A stretch of DNA of 58,362 nucleotides from an uncultured Blautia sp. (lineage in GTDB: Bacteria > Bacillota > Clostridia > Lachnospirales > Lachnospiraceae): assembly GCA_900543715.1 (NCBI GenBank), contig UQSX01000013.1:1-58362 (forward strand), read 5' to 3'. Below the pieces are notes generated by a model, which was given only the letters and a program-made list of their open reading frames with translations, had not been told where the DNA came from and made no database searches. Numbering within the stretch: the stretch's first letter is position 1; every line of letters begins with the position of its first letter. This document shows positions 8,864-18,124 of this stretch, one piece after another. Both the position numbers and the translations under genes were made by a program.

Positions 8864-8988
8864 CAGTCCCTTCAATGCAGCGTGTTCGCCTCAGGGGATA
8901 TAGGTGTCTTTTCTTGCTCAAAACCGTTTTTCATTCGCAGAAAAGACACCTATGTCCCCTTCGGCATTCAATTTTTTTGCAGGGACTG
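8864..8988 (+). repeat. Palindromic repeat, type 1, copy 2
   Basis: Second 125-base copy. The arms are 8893-8914 and 8939-8960, the loop 8915-8938. Ends are CAGTCCC/GGGACTG followed by GGAT, as in copy 1. One stem pair differs from copy 1 by a compensatory change, and the single imperfect pair is G-T on the plus strand here but on the minus strand in copy 1. Confidence 0.85.
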
Positions 8989-9094
8989 GGATTTATGGAA
9001 GCTCTTTTCTAAACATCTCATTCTCAAAAAAGACTGCAGCAGAAGTTCCCAAAAACGCCTGCAGCTCATCCGACATGGCCACAGAACTATATCC

Positions 9095-9180
9095 CAGCCT
9101 CAGTGGACCCAGGTGGTGGGGGATAGGCGAATTAAAACGCCTTTGAGCCTAGACCCCACTTCCTGGGGCCTCTGAGGCTG
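9095..9180 (-). repeat. Palindromic repeat, type 2, copy A
   Basis: An 86-base hairpin. CAGCCTCAG (9095-9103) pairs with CTGAGGCTG (9172-9180), and CCCAGG and GTGGGG pair with CCTGGG and CCCCAC. The apical region from about 9124 to 9150 is nearly identical to copy B although the stem sequences differ completely. GGAT flanks one end when read on the minus strand. Confidence 0.8.
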
Positions 9181-9247
9181 TACACCACCCTACGTTTTCC
9201 CCGCAGCTCTGAGGCACAGTTCCTCTCTGCGCTATAAAACTGTATCC

Positions 9248-9331
9248 CAGTCCCGGTACGCCAGGCTGGGGAGCTCAGGCGAATTTAAAACGCCTTTGAG
9301 CCTGAGCCCCCAGCCTGGCGCTCCGGGACTG
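9248..9331 (-). repeat. Palindromic repeat, type 2, copy B
   Basis: An 84-base hairpin with a nearly unbroken stem: CAGTCCCGG/CCGGGACTG at the base, CGCCAGGCTGGGG/CCCCAGCCTGGCG in the middle and GCTCAGGC/GCCTGAGC at the top. The apical loop is shared with copy A. The base CAGTCCC/GGGACTG plus GGAT is shared with the type 1 units, but in inverted orientation. Confidence 0.85.
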
Positions 9332-9371
9332 AACACAACTTATGCTGCCTCCCGGAACTGCCCCCTCAGTC

Positions 9372-10820
9372 TCATTTCGGCTTTCCTACCAGTCTTCCTT
9401 TGCTGATGGCATATACATCGTCGATGACCATCTGGAAAGAGGCTTTTCTCTTTTCCATTTTTGCTCTGTGCTCAATCTTATTTAAGTTGTAATTTACCAG
9501 TTCTTTTGGCAGAGGCACGTGTGCCGGGTTCAGATACCGTACTGCACCTTCAAAGTCACGAGCCGGAAGCATTTTTCCGTAATTGTACTTGCTGGGTGCA
9601 AATGGAATATCAATAACACCTGCTTTTACCGCCCGGATAGCGCCAAGGGCCAGGTCTCCCTTTCCAAGCTCAAAGCTCTTGTCTACGATGGCTCTGGTTT
9701 CTTCCTTGATGATCGCTTTTTCCAGCTCCAGTGCAGAACTCTTCAGTTCCTGATCTGCCAGAAGGGAAATCGCCTGTTTTGTACATCTCAGACCCTGAGC
9801 GTTAGCCTCCATGGTCGGCACGCCGATAGCCTCATGAGGAGTTTTTACAATAACTTTTGTGGCTTTTGCCAGAGCTGCTACAGAGCTTCCCCAGGAAATA
9901 ACTGCAAAAGCTTTTGCCTCGTCCTGAGGGAATCCGCCCATCCACTGATGGAGAACAGTGGTCACGGTTGTATCCTCGTAGCCGTACTGCTCCAGATATT
10001 CCTCAGTCAGCTCTTCCAAAACACGGAGAGCGGCTACGTCCTGAACCAGGTTTCCGCACTGTCCGTATCCCACAGTGATATTCTTTACACCCTGTTCTGC
10101 TGCCAGCATAGCCTCAATAATTGCCACTGCGTTAGACATAGACGGCGGCACCAGGGTACCGGTAAGAGGTCCGTAAGGCTCACGGTTAATGGATACTCCG
10201 GCTTCTTCATAAATGCCGGTCAGACGGTCTACATACTGCCAGTCATAGATTGTTCTTTCAAGAGGAACATCTTTTGCGTATGGAATATTGTAGGAAATAC
10301 CGCCTCCCTCATAGCTGGTAAATCCTCCTGCGTAACAGATTTCTGTGAGAAGGCGGGCATCCGGAGTGCCGTGGCGCACCTGTACAGGAATATCCAGATT
10401 CTCAATGATCTGACGGCAGCCATATACCCCGTGATTTACTGCCGGGAAGCCATTGAGCATAGACTTCCTGGTATGTATAGACTCTTTGATTCCATTCTCC
10501 GCTTCTTCATAGCGGTTCTGTCTGGTATAGGAATCAATCGTGGTAGGAAGCAGGTCCGCTTCTCCGTTATTCTGAAGATACTGGAGAAGTTTAATATGCT
10601 CATCGATCAGAGCTACTCCGGCTCTTGGCTGGATTAAGGTTTTCCGTTCTTTTTTTGCTTCTGACAATTTTCTTGAAAAGCTCTTTGATTCCGGCATGCT
10701 TTTGTGATATTCAATAGCCTCATCTAAGTCTACATCTTTGCCAGTGGACCACTGTCCCAGAATTTCTTTTCGGATTCCGTAAAACTCGTCATCCGACAGC
10801 TTCTTATTCATAATGTCCAT
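9372..10820 (-). CDS. glmE: Methylaspartate (glutamate) mutase epsilon subunit
   Basis: Large subunit of adenosylcobalamin-dependent glutamate mutase, which rearranges L-glutamate to (2S,3S)-3-methylaspartate together with GlmS. The 482-residue protein matches the clostridial GlmE closely in length and sequence: [75 protein letters not shown] and [15 protein letters not shown]. The TIM barrel and substrate-binding arginines lie in these blocks. I chose the ATG at 10820 with GGAG ten bases upstream; a TTG nine bases earlier and an ATG nine bases later are alternatives. It overlaps the end of glmL by 17 bases, so translation is probably coupled. Confidence 0.96.
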   Translation of the reverse strand: MDIMNKKLSDDEFYGIRKEILGQWSTGKDVDLDEAIEYHKSMPESKSFSRKLSEAKKERKTLIQPRAGVALIDEHIKLLQYLQNNGEADLLPTTIDSYTRQNRYEEAENGIKESIHTRKSMLNGFPAVNHGVYGCRQIIENLDIPVQVRHGTPDARLLTEICYAGGFTSYEGGGISYNIPYAKDVPLERTIYDWQYVDRLTGIYEEAGVSINREPYGPLTGTLVPPSMSNAVAIIEAMLAAEQGVKNITVGYGQCGNLVQDVAALRVLEELTEEYLEQYGYEDTTVTTVLHQWMGGFPQDEAKAFAVISWGSSVAALAKATKVIVKTPHEAIGVPTMEANAQGLRCTKQAISLLADQELKSSALELEKAIIKEETRAIVDKSFELGKGDLALGAIRAVKAGVIDIPFAPSKYNYGKMLPARDFEGAVRYLNPAHVPLPKELVNYNLNKIEHRAKMEKRKASFQMVIDDVYAISKGRLVGKPK

Positions 10821-12192
10821 AATCAGCAATCTCCTTCTTCATTATTTCCAGAGCAGCCAGGGGATAGTATTGAGAAAGCAAGCCCATAGCTGCCAGAATA
10901 TACTTATCATCAATCAGAATCTTGGCGTTTTCCGGTCTCAACGACTCCGGTGTCTGAGGATCATAGAGCGCCTTCCCGGCAATCTCCCTGACATTTTTGG
11001 CATGGATCAGTGCTCCTCCTGTAGCCACCACATATTTCACGCTTCGCAAATCTTTTCCGCTTTGGAGGAAGGTCAGCCCTGTAGGAGTATAAACCTGCTC
11101 CAGAGTACCTGCATGACGGGAAACTGCTGTTTCTACCGCTCCACAGGCCAGAGCGAAATCCATCTTCTCCATTTCTTCGTTATCCGGTATATAGTCTGTA
11201 TGGCTGCCCAAGAAATCCACCAATTCTGCAACTCTTTTCCTGTTAATACCTGAAAGTAAAGACAGTTTTCTGTCTCCTGCTGCTTCCAGGATTCCATGAA
11301 CGCTGTACCGCATTCCAATATCGCCTTCTACGCTTCTCTTGGAATAGGGCTCTTTAAGTCCTTTCATGACTGTGCCTATATTGGCAGGATTTCCATCTGC
11401 GATAGAATATACGTCTGTAGTAGCGCCTCCCAGGTCAACAGCTACCAGCTCTCCGATTCCCAGATGGTCCTCCCACCCTTCGGACAGCAGTTCCATAGCT
11501 GCCAGCATGGCAGAAGGCGTAGGCATGATGATGCCGGATACCAGGTCTGCCGCTTCTGAAAGCCCTTTTCCCTGAACAATTCTTTTCAGAAAAATCTCCC
11601 GGATCTGCTTCTGGGCAGGAAGCACATTCAGCTCTCCCAGTCTCGGCATTACGTTTTCACACACGTATATACTCCGGTCTTTCAGAATCTCCTCACACTG
11701 GTCAGCTGCATTGCGGTTTCCCGCAATTACAATGGGGCAGTCGTAGCTCAGCCCGGAAAGAACCTGGGCGTTATACAGAATGGTTTCTGTATTTCCCCCG
11801 TCAGTTCCCCCTGTCAGAAGGATAATATCGGGATGATATTCCTCAATTTCCCTCATGTCCCCTTTGGTAAGCTGAAAAGAATAAGTCTTCCATACTTTGG
11901 CTCCGGCTCCCAGGGAGGCTTCTCTGGATGCCTGAGCAGTAAGCTCCGGAACCAGACCTATAGAAATCATCTTCAGCCCTCCTGCTGCACTGGAGCAGGC
12001 GTACCGCTCTGCAAATTCTAATGGTCCTGTGGTTTTCTCCAGGATTTTCAGAGCATTTTCCAGTCCTTCATTAATGTCTGTTTCTACTGTGGTATAAGCA
12101 GTGGCTGTACCCAGGACTCTGTATTCTTCCACATCCACAGCCGTTACCTTTGTATTGGTACTTCCAAAATCCACCAACAGGATTGGTTTCAT
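10804..12192 (-). CDS. glmL: Glutamate mutase reactivating ATPase (GlmL/MutL)
   Basis: An ASKHA-fold (actin/Hsp70-like) ATPase of about 462 residues that exchanges inactivated cobalamin on glutamate mutase. Visible are the phosphate-1 motif [16 protein letters not shown] near the N-terminus, [10 protein letters not shown] (about 125-135), the second phosphate motif [15 protein letters not shown] (about 248-262) and [13 protein letters not shown] near residue 400. It sits between the mutase S and E subunits, the standard clostridial order. The ATG at 12192 has AGGCGGTG upstream; the GTG nine bases earlier overlaps this site. Only this family fits the context. Confidence 0.93.
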   Translation of the reverse strand: MKPILLVDFGSTNTKVTAVDVEEYRVLGTATAYTTVETDINEGLENALKILEKTTGPLEFAERYACSSAAGGLKMISIGLVPELTAQASREASLGAGAKVWKTYSFQLTKGDMREIEEYHPDIILLTGGTDGGNTETILYNAQVLSGLSYDCPIVIAGNRNAADQCEEILKDRSIYVCENVMPRLGELNVLPAQKQIREIFLKRIVQGKGLSEAADLVSGIIMPTPSAMLAAMELLSEGWEDHLGIGELVAVDLGGATTDVYSIADGNPANIGTVMKGLKEPYSKRSVEGDIGMRYSVHGILEAAGDRKLSLLSGINRKRVAELVDFLGSHTDYIPDNEEMEKMDFALACGAVETAVSRHAGTLEQVYTPTGLTFLQSGKDLRSVKYVVATGGALIHAKNVREIAGKALYDPQTPESLRPENAKILIDDKYILAAMGLLSQYYPLAALEIMKKEIADYGHYE

Positions 12193-12209
12193 TTTCTTCA
12201 CCGCCTTGC

Positions 12210-12641
12210 TTATGCTTCTTCTTCTGGTTTCTGCATGCCAAAGTCTTCATATAAAGCGGCAATGGTAGTCTCTGGAGCAGTTCCGGGACCAAATACCCTG
12301 TCAAAGCCCATGGCTTTAAACCGCTTTTCCACCTCGTTAAAAGGCTGCTTTCCTACTACAATATTCCCTCCTACATAGAGAAGGATTCCTTTCAGGCCTG
12401 CCTCGTCGCATTTATCACGCAGTCCCCGGCAGTCCAGTTCTCCATGTCCGTACAGAGAAGAAACCAATATAGCATCTGCTGCTGTCTCAATAGCAGCGGA
12501 AATGTATTCTTCCTGGGATACCATAACCCCCAGATTGGTCACTTCAAAACCTGCGTCTTCGAAAGCATGCTGAAGTATAGTATTTCCAACTGCATGGACA
12601 TCCGCACCGATAACGCCGATCACCAGTTTTTTCTTATCCAC
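12210..12641 (-). CDS. glmS: Methylaspartate (glutamate) mutase sigma subunit, B12-binding
   Basis: Small cobalamin-carrying subunit of glutamate mutase, 143 residues, a single flavodoxin-like fold. The B12 signature DxHxxG is present as DVHAVG (14-19), with His16 as the lower axial cobalt ligand, followed by [12 protein letters not shown] (60-71) and [11 protein letters not shown] (88-98), also diagnostic. The start is GTG behind GGGAGAGG. It lies 34 bases after citF and 17 before glmL. No cobalamin riboswitch is visible in this operon, so cofactor supply must be controlled elsewhere. Confidence 0.97.
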   Translation of the reverse strand: MDKKKLVIGVIGADVHAVGNTILQHAFEDAGFEVTNLGVMVSQEEYISAAIETAADAILVSSLYGHGELDCRGLRDKCDEAGLKGILLYVGGNIVVGKQPFNEVEKRFKAMGFDRVFGPGTAPETTIAALYEDFGMQKPEEEA

Positions 12642-12675
12642 TGTAAAACCTCTCCCTTCACATTGTTCTTATCTG

Positions 12676-14085
12676 TTATATCTTTGGCACATTTCGGATC
12701 GTATCCAGCAGAGTGCCGTCACGGTAGAGAACCTTTGCTACAACTCGGTCCCCCATCTCAATCTGACGGGGAACTCCGGCAATTTCCTCTGCCATTTCTT
12801 TCAGCTCACGGATATCCTTTACAGGAAGTCCTGCTTTGAGCAGCTTCTCTTTCAATTCTTTCTGTCTGGGGTTTACTGCAATTCCTCTCTGAGTAACCAC
12901 CACATCTACCGTTTCACCCGGAGTGGATTTACAGAGAACCTGATCTACGATCAAAGGCAGTCTGGCCCGGATCAGCGGCGCCACGATAATGGACAATTTA
13001 GAACCTGCCGCTGTATCGCTGTGTCCTCCAGAGCCTCCCATAATATAACCGTTGGAATCTGTATGTACATTTACATTAAAGTCCAGATCCACCTGGGTAG
13101 CGCCCAGGATTACCACGTCCAGGCTGTCCACCGCAGCGCTTTTTGCTGCCGGTGAAGCGTATCGCATAGCGGAAATCTCCCGATGTCTGGGATTCTCCCG
13201 GATAGATTCAATAGCTTTCAGATCAAAGCACTGGACATCCAGGATAGTATCAAAAAATCCTTTATTTGCCATGTCGACCATGTATCCGGTAATACCTCCC
13301 ATACAGAAGCTTCCCTTGATATGGTCTTTTTCCATCATCTCTTCTACATATTTCGCCACTGCCAGTGAGGCGCCTCCAGCTCCTGTCTGGAAAGAAAATC
13401 CGTCCTTTAAATAGCCGGAATGTTTTACTACCTGAGCAGCCAGACCGGCAATCCGCAGCCCTACCGGGTCTCTGGTAATCTTCGTCGTTCCTGAAACGAT
13501 TCTGGCAGGATCTCCAATCTGTTCTGTCTGGACTACATAATCCACATATCCCTCTTCAATAGAAGCATCTCTTAAAGGATAGGGAACCAGATGATCCGTA
13601 ACTGCCACTACTTTTTTCGCATACATTGCATCGGAAAAAGCATATCCTAAAGAGCCGCAGGCCGAAGGTCCATACTTTCCGCTGAGATTTCCCATGTCAT
13701 CGGCACAGGGCGCTGCCAGAAAAGCAATGTCGATTTTGGAAGAGCCATTTTCCATATCTCCGGCACGGCCTCCATGAGTCCGGAAAATCACCGGTTTTTC
13801 CATGATTCCCTGGGAAATAGCCTTTCCTACCTTGCCGCCCATATAGTTACACTCGATCTGAGTCACCACTCCATTTTTAATGTGCTCGATAATGGGTTCA
13901 TGGATATCAAAGATAGAACTGGCATTTACGGTAAGATCCCGGATTCCCATAGCCGCCGCTTCTGCCAGGACCATGTTCAGCACATAGTCGCCGTTGCGCA
14001 TATGATGGTGGAAGGATATGGTCATACCGTCTTTTAATCCGGCTTTTTCTATAGCCTCCCGGATGGTTCCGATTAATTTACTCAT
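12676..14085 (-). CDS. citF: Citramalate/citrate lyase alpha subunit (CoA-transferase)
   Basis: Exchanges the acetyl group on the acyl-carrier subunit for the substrate acid, giving an acyl-ACP thioester. The 469-residue protein has the CitF blocks ISFHHHMRNGDYVLNMV (24-40), FRTHGGRAGDMENG, APCADDMGNLSGKYGPSACG, and later TGAGGASLAVAKYVEE and TDSNGYIMGGSGGHSDTA. In this pathway the substrate should be (S)-citramalate, giving pyruvate plus acetate, rather than citrate; the two lyases are homologous and cannot be told apart by eye. It overlaps citE by 4 bases (ATGA). Slightly shorter than enterobacterial CitF. Confidence 0.92.
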   Translation of the reverse strand: MSKLIGTIREAIEKAGLKDGMTISFHHHMRNGDYVLNMVLAEAAAMGIRDLTVNASSIFDIHEPIIEHIKNGVVTQIECNYMGGKVGKAISQGIMEKPVIFRTHGGRAGDMENGSSKIDIAFLAAPCADDMGNLSGKYGPSACGSLGYAFSDAMYAKKVVAVTDHLVPYPLRDASIEEGYVDYVVQTEQIGDPARIVSGTTKITRDPVGLRIAGLAAQVVKHSGYLKDGFSFQTGAGGASLAVAKYVEEMMEKDHIKGSFCMGGITGYMVDMANKGFFDTILDVQCFDLKAIESIRENPRHREISAMRYASPAAKSAAVDSLDVVILGATQVDLDFNVNVHTDSNGYIMGGSGGHSDTAAGSKLSIIVAPLIRARLPLIVDQVLCKSTPGETVDVVVTQRGIAVNPRQKELKEKLLKAGLPVKDIRELKEMAEEIAGVPRQIEMGDRVVAKVLYRDGTLLDTIRNVPKI

Positions 14086-14957
14086 CTGCAGCCACCTCCG
14101 TATATCGCCTTTTCCATTTCCAGCACCTGCTGAGCTCTTTTTACAATAGGCGCGTCGATCATTTTTCCTCGAAGGGAAATTACGCCTTTGCCCTGACGCT
14201 TGCCATCTTCAATGGCGTCCATAACATCGTGGGCGTATTCGATCTCTGCCTCTGTAGGGGAGAATACTTCATTGACAATATCCACATGCCGGGGAGAAAT
14301 TACTGCCTTTCCTGCAAATCCAAGACTCTTAGCAAATTCCGTATCCTTTCTCAGTCCCTCCATGTCTTCCACATCTGTAAAAGGTGTGTCATAAGCCTCT
14401 ATACCCCAGGCTCTGGCCGCACAGACAAGACGTGTCCTGGCGTAAAAGATTTCCTGACCTTCCTTCGTTCTTTTACAGTGCATATCTGCCGTAAAATCTT
14501 CTCCTCCCAGAAATAGTCCGGCCACCCGCACATCTGACGAAGCAATCTCAAAGGCCTTTTCCACACCTAAAGCTGTTTCAATAAGAGGAAGGATTTTTAC
14601 AGTGCCTTTTTCAATGCCGCTCCTTTCCTCTACCTGGCCCATATAAGCAGAAACTTCCCGGATCATCTCTCCTCCGCTGACTTTTGTAGGCATGATCATG
14701 TCCGGCTTCAGGGGGATCACTGCATCCAGGTCTTCTTTCCAGAATTCTGTATCTGTAGGGTTGATCCTTACAACTACCTCGCAGCCGGAAAAATTCTGAT
14801 ATTTTAAAGCGTTTCTCACCAGGATCCTGGCGGCGTCCTTTTCATCGGGGGATACTGCATCTTCCAGGTCGAAGATCACCGTATCCGCTCCCAAGGTATC
14901 ACCGTTTATCAGCATATTCGGGGTATTCCCCGGCAAAAATAGCATTGTCCGCCTCAT
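14082..14957 (-). CDS. citE: Citramalyl/citryl-ACP lyase beta subunit
   Basis: Cleaves the acyl-ACP intermediate, here probably citramalyl-ACP to pyruvate and acetyl-ACP. A 291-residue HpcH/HpaI-fold aldolase with RRTMLFLPGNTPNMLING at the N-terminus, the DLEDAV metal/catalytic motif (about 31-36), EVVVRINPTDTEFWKED and the second acidic motif LGGEDFTADM (about 149-158). The start overlaps citD and the stop overlaps citF, each by 4 bases, so the three lyase subunits are tightly coupled in citD-citE-citF order. Confidence 0.95.
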   Translation of the reverse strand: MRRTMLFLPGNTPNMLINGDTLGADTVIFDLEDAVSPDEKDAARILVRNALKYQNFSGCEVVVRINPTDTEFWKEDLDAVIPLKPDMIMPTKVSGGEMIREVSAYMGQVEERSGIEKGTVKILPLIETALGVEKAFEIASSDVRVAGLFLGGEDFTADMHCKRTKEGQEIFYARTRLVCAARAWGIEAYDTPFTDVEDMEGLRKDTEFAKSLGFAGKAVISPRHVDIVNEVFSPTEAEIEYAHDVMDAIEDGKRQGKGVISLRGKMIDAPIVKRAQQVLEMEKAIYGGGCR

Positions 14958-15226
14958 TCTTTTTCAACGCCCCCTCTTTTCAGCGCAGTTTCCATGCGGG
15001 CTCGTATCACACAGTCCAAAGCACCCTTATCTTTAATAAAAATCTTTCCTGTAGAAACATCAAATTCTTTTAAAGTATCCAGGACTGCTCCCCGGATAGC
15101 ATCCATATACTGGTTTGCCACTACAGAATCAATTTCCAGCACCAGTTCTGTATCGTCCGGCTCGATCTGGATAAACAGGTCGCTGGACTCCAGAGTCCCT
15201 GCTACTGCATTTTTCAATATTTTCAC
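14954..15226 (-). CDS. citD: Citramalate/citrate lyase acyl carrier protein
   Basis: The 90-residue gamma subunit carries the phosphoribosyl-dephospho-CoA arm. The attachment serine is in LESSDLFIQIEP (Ser14 or Ser15), and the rest (LEIDSVVANQYMDAIRGAV, FIKDKGALDCVIRARMETAL) is typical CitD. The start codon is GTG behind GGAGGAGACCT. The prosthetic group must be made by CitG, attached by CitX and acetylated by CitC. Those genes are not beside citD but are found at 32.3-34.8 kb of this window. Confidence 0.95.
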   Translation of the reverse strand: MKILKNAVAGTLESSDLFIQIEPDDTELVLEIDSVVANQYMDAIRGAVLDTLKEFDVSTGKIFIKDKGALDCVIRARMETALKRGGVEKE

Positions 15227-15254
15227 AGGTCTCCTCCTTTCCTTACCCCGAAAC

Positions 15255-15887
15255 TTATTCTACTGCACTTCTGGAAACCTGAGCCTGAGCCAGGATTTTC
15301 TTTTCCTGTTCTATAGCCTGTTTTTCCAGTTCTGCCACTTCTTTACCAATTCTGTCTACATATTCCTGATCCTTAATAGATTCCAGGTTGATCTTTACGT
15401 TAAACCCGGCTCCCAAAACCGCTGTTCTGGCCATCATAGTAGCTACAAGGGCATCTGTCACTGCTGTTTTGTTTCCTTTTACTACCATAGTCTCAGCGTA
15501 AGGCAGGATGCCGCAGGCTGCTTTTGCCACAGATAAAGGAACTTCTACTGCTGCTTTCAGGCCGTTCTGCATAGCTTCTGTTCTGGCTGCTTTCTCCTCT
15601 TCTGTTTCTTTTGGAAGAGTCAGCGCCTGCATATACTGATCAAAAGATTCGCTGTCTCTCTTAATGTCGTCTAAAAGCTGTGCGCAGACTGCTTTCATAG
15701 GCTCTACAGCCTCTTTCATCTCTTCTTCCACATCCGCATATTTTTTCTTTCCTATGGTCAGACCTGCCACCATTTCTGTCAACGCAGCCGCCAGAGAACC
15801 TGCGAGGGCGGAAATACTTCCGCCCCCTGGTACTGGTTCATTAGAGGCTGTCTGCATGGCAAATTCTTGAATTGTCATATTTTTCAT
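15255..15887 (-). CDS. fchA: Formiminotetrahydrofolate cyclodeaminase / methenyl-THF cyclohydrolase family protein
   Basis: A 210-residue all-helical protein of the FTCD_C/FchA family. The glycine-rich folate-site signature NEPVPGGGSISALAGSLAAA lies at about 16-35. In histidine degradation it should release ammonia from 5-formimino-THF, giving methenyl-THF, directly after FtcD. Related FchA proteins act as methenyl-THF cyclohydrolases, so it may do either. It lies 24 bases after ftcD and starts the shift from hut to cit genes in the operon. Confidence 0.88.
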   Translation of the reverse strand: MKNMTIQEFAMQTASNEPVPGGGSISALAGSLAAALTEMVAGLTIGKKKYADVEEEMKEAVEPMKAVCAQLLDDIKRDSESFDQYMQALTLPKETEEEKAARTEAMQNGLKAAVEVPLSVAKAACGILPYAETMVVKGNKTAVTDALVATMMARTAVLGAGFNVKINLESIKDQEYVDRIGKEVAELEKQAIEQEKKILAQAQVSRSAVE

Positions 15888-15911
15888 GGCATATACCTCT
15901 TATTATCTTTT

Positions 15912-16802
15912 TTACAGTCTTGTCTCTAATACCTGTTTGGATTCAAAACCTTCCAGTCCTAAATAATATTCTGCACAATCTACCAGAGCCTGAAGCGGGA
16001 TCAGTCCTACTACTTCGCTGCCCAGAACGTTTACTCCGTAACGTCTTGCTTCCATCCGTACAGTTTCAAATACTGTATAAACAGATGTCTTTGTGTAATC
16101 TGTAAGGTTCATGGATACCTGTGCGATATTTCTGTCTTCCAGCATTACGCCCATGGCTTTGCAGTAACGGAAACCGCCTTTGATATGACGGATCTTGTCT
16201 GCGATCCTCTGTGCGATTTCCAGGTTGGAAGTATCCAGATTGATATTGTAAGCGATCAGCGGCATTCTGGCTCCGATAGCAGTAACGCCTCCGGTTGGGT
16301 GAATGGTGTCGGGACCAAAATCTGGTTTCCACTGTGAATCTTTCATCTTCTCAGCCATTCCCTCAAACTGTCCCTGGCGAACTTTAGCCAGATTTTCTCT
16401 GTGAGGAGCTGTGGCAGATTTCTCATAAAGGAAGAAAGGCTGTCCGAATTTCTCAGAAGCTTCTTTGGCTACCGCTTTTGCCAGAGCATCTGCTTCTTCT
16501 ACTGTAGTATTGCGGATAGGGATAAAAGGAACTACGTCTACACAGCCCATACGTGGATGCTGTCCCTGATGTTTTGTCATATCGATCAGCTCTACTGCTT
16601 TTCCGATAGCGGCAACCATAGCCTGTCCCAGTGGTTCCGGCTCACCGATCACGGTAACAACGCTTCTGTTGTGGTCTTCATCAGAGCTGTAATCCAGCAG
16701 TTTTACCCCTTCCACATTCCGGAAGCAATCCACGATCTTCTCGATTTTTTCCTTATCTCTTCCTTCACTGAAATTTGGTACGCATTCAATAATTTTCTCC
16801 AT
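15912..16802 (-). CDS. ftcD: Glutamate formimidoyltransferase
   Basis: Moves the formimino group of N-formiminoglutamate to tetrahydrofolate, releasing glutamate, the substrate of the mutase encoded downstream. The 296-residue protein is the transferase-only form: ECVPNFSEGRDKEKIEKIV at the N-terminus, DEDHNRSVVTVIGEP (42-56), HQGQHPRMGCVDVVPFIPI (78-96, containing the likely catalytic His82) and PTGGVTAIGARMPLIAYNI (about 170-188). The cyclodeaminase half is the separate fchA gene next door. The ATG has AAAGGAGAAAAGACC. Confidence 0.95.
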   Translation of the reverse strand: MEKIIECVPNFSEGRDKEKIEKIVDCFRNVEGVKLLDYSSDEDHNRSVVTVIGEPEPLGQAMVAAIGKAVELIDMTKHQGQHPRMGCVDVVPFIPIRNTTVEEADALAKAVAKEASEKFGQPFFLYEKSATAPHRENLAKVRQGQFEGMAEKMKDSQWKPDFGPDTIHPTGGVTAIGARMPLIAYNINLDTSNLEIAQRIADKIRHIKGGFRYCKAMGVMLEDRNIAQVSMNLTDYTKTSVYTVFETVRMEARRYGVNVLGSEVVGLIPLQALVDCAEYYLGLEGFESKQVLETRL

Positions 16803-16851
16803 GGTCTTTTCTCCTTTATTTCTTACGCATTTTCCATGTTTACAATTACAT

Positions 16852-18108
16852 TTATAACCATTCTTTGTGATATACGGTTTCTCCGTTCTTAATTACCGTT
16901 TCTACCAGATTAATCCCTGTATGGTAAGGCAGATAGTAGACAGAAGGATACTTGAGAAATACCATATCCGCCTGTTTTCCCGGCTCAATGCTGCCGATTC
17001 TGTCTGCACGGTCCACAGCTGCCGCACCGTTTATAGTAAGGGCTGTGATAACCTCCTCCACAGACATATTCATATAGATACATCCAAGGGCTATAAGCAG
17101 AGGGATGGAGTTGGTAAAGCAGCTTCCCGGATTCAGGTCTGAGGCAATTGCTACTGCACAGCCTTCATCGATCATCTTTCTTCCCGGGGCATATTCCTCT
17201 TTAAGGCAGAAAGCCGTAGCAGGAAGAAGTGTGCTGATCACACCCTGCTCCTTCATCTGCTGGATTCCTTCATCAGAAGCTTTCAGCAGATGGTCTGCTG
17301 ATACTGCTCCTACTCTGGCTGCCAGCTGGGCGCCTCCAAGAGGATACATCTCATCGGCATGGATTTTCAGCTTAAATCCCATCTCTTTAGCCTTTGTGAG
17401 ATAATACTCTGAATCTTCAATATTAAATACACCCTGCTCTGTGAAGATATCTGCAAATTCTGCCAGATTTTCTTCTCTGACCTTGGGCATTACATTGCAG
17501 AGCATCTCATCCAGGAATTCTCTTTCTCTTCCTTTCCACTGAGGAAGAACACTGTGAGGTCCCAGGAATGTCCTTACTATATCTACCGGATGTTCCTCAT
17601 CCAGCTCTTTCATAGCCCGAAGCTGCTTCAATTCTGTATCACAGTCCATACCATAGCCGCTTTTTCCCTCTACAGTTGTGACTCCGAACTCCAGCATACG
17701 GTTCAGTCTTTCCCGTCCAGCCTCTTTAAGCTCTTCCTTGGAAGCCTCCCGGGTGGGATTTACCGTGGCATTGATGCCTCCTCCTCTTTCCATAATGGAC
17801 ATGTAGCTGTCCCCTTTTAATCTCCAGGAGAATTCATCTGCCCGGTATCCGCCAAAAATAAAATGGGTATGGGAATCTACGAAGCCTGGAAGCACCGTTT
17901 TTCCCGATGCATCCAGAACCTCATATTCCTCCATGTTCACTTTTTTATCCAGTTCTTCGGTGGTTCCCACTTCTATGATCTTATCATCATGAATGATCAC
18001 AGCTCCATCCTTGATCAGGCCGATATCCGCCATTTCTTTTCCGAATTTCGGTGCCTTTCCTCTGCAGGTAACAAGTTCAGAGGCATGGCGTATATATCTT
18101 TTTTTCAT
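16852..18108 (-). CDS. hutI: Imidazolonepropionase
   Basis: Hydrolyses 4-imidazolone-5-propionate to N-formiminoglutamate, the third step of histidine breakdown. A 418-residue amidohydrolase: metal site VDSHTHFIFGGYRADEF (about 78-94), FLGPHSVLPQWKGRE, LKIHADEMYPLGGAQLAA, SADHLLKASDEG and ASDLNPGSCFTNSIP (about 325-339). All are typical of HutI. It starts 16 bases after hutU, with AGGAGACGAAAT before the ATG. Confidence 0.97.
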   Translation of the reverse strand: MKKRYIRHASELVTCRGKAPKFGKEMADIGLIKDGAVIIHDDKIIEVGTTEELDKKVNMEEYEVLDASGKTVLPGFVDSHTHFIFGGYRADEFSWRLKGDSYMSIMERGGGINATVNPTREASKEELKEAGRERLNRMLEFGVTTVEGKSGYGMDCDTELKQLRAMKELDEEHPVDIVRTFLGPHSVLPQWKGREREFLDEMLCNVMPKVREENLAEFADIFTEQGVFNIEDSEYYLTKAKEMGFKLKIHADEMYPLGGAQLAARVGAVSADHLLKASDEGIQQMKEQGVISTLLPATAFCLKEEYAPGRKMIDEGCAVAIASDLNPGSCFTNSIPLLIALGCIYMNMSVEEVITALTINGAAAVDRADRIGSIEPGKQADMVFLKYPSVYYLPYHTGINLVETVIKNGETVYHKEWL

Positions 18109-18124
18109 ATTTCGTCTCCTGTTA

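Noticed and set aside
8591..9331. Possible CRISPR array
   Set aside because: There are only two copies of each of two repeat types, the units are long palindromes, and the spacers are not of uniform size.
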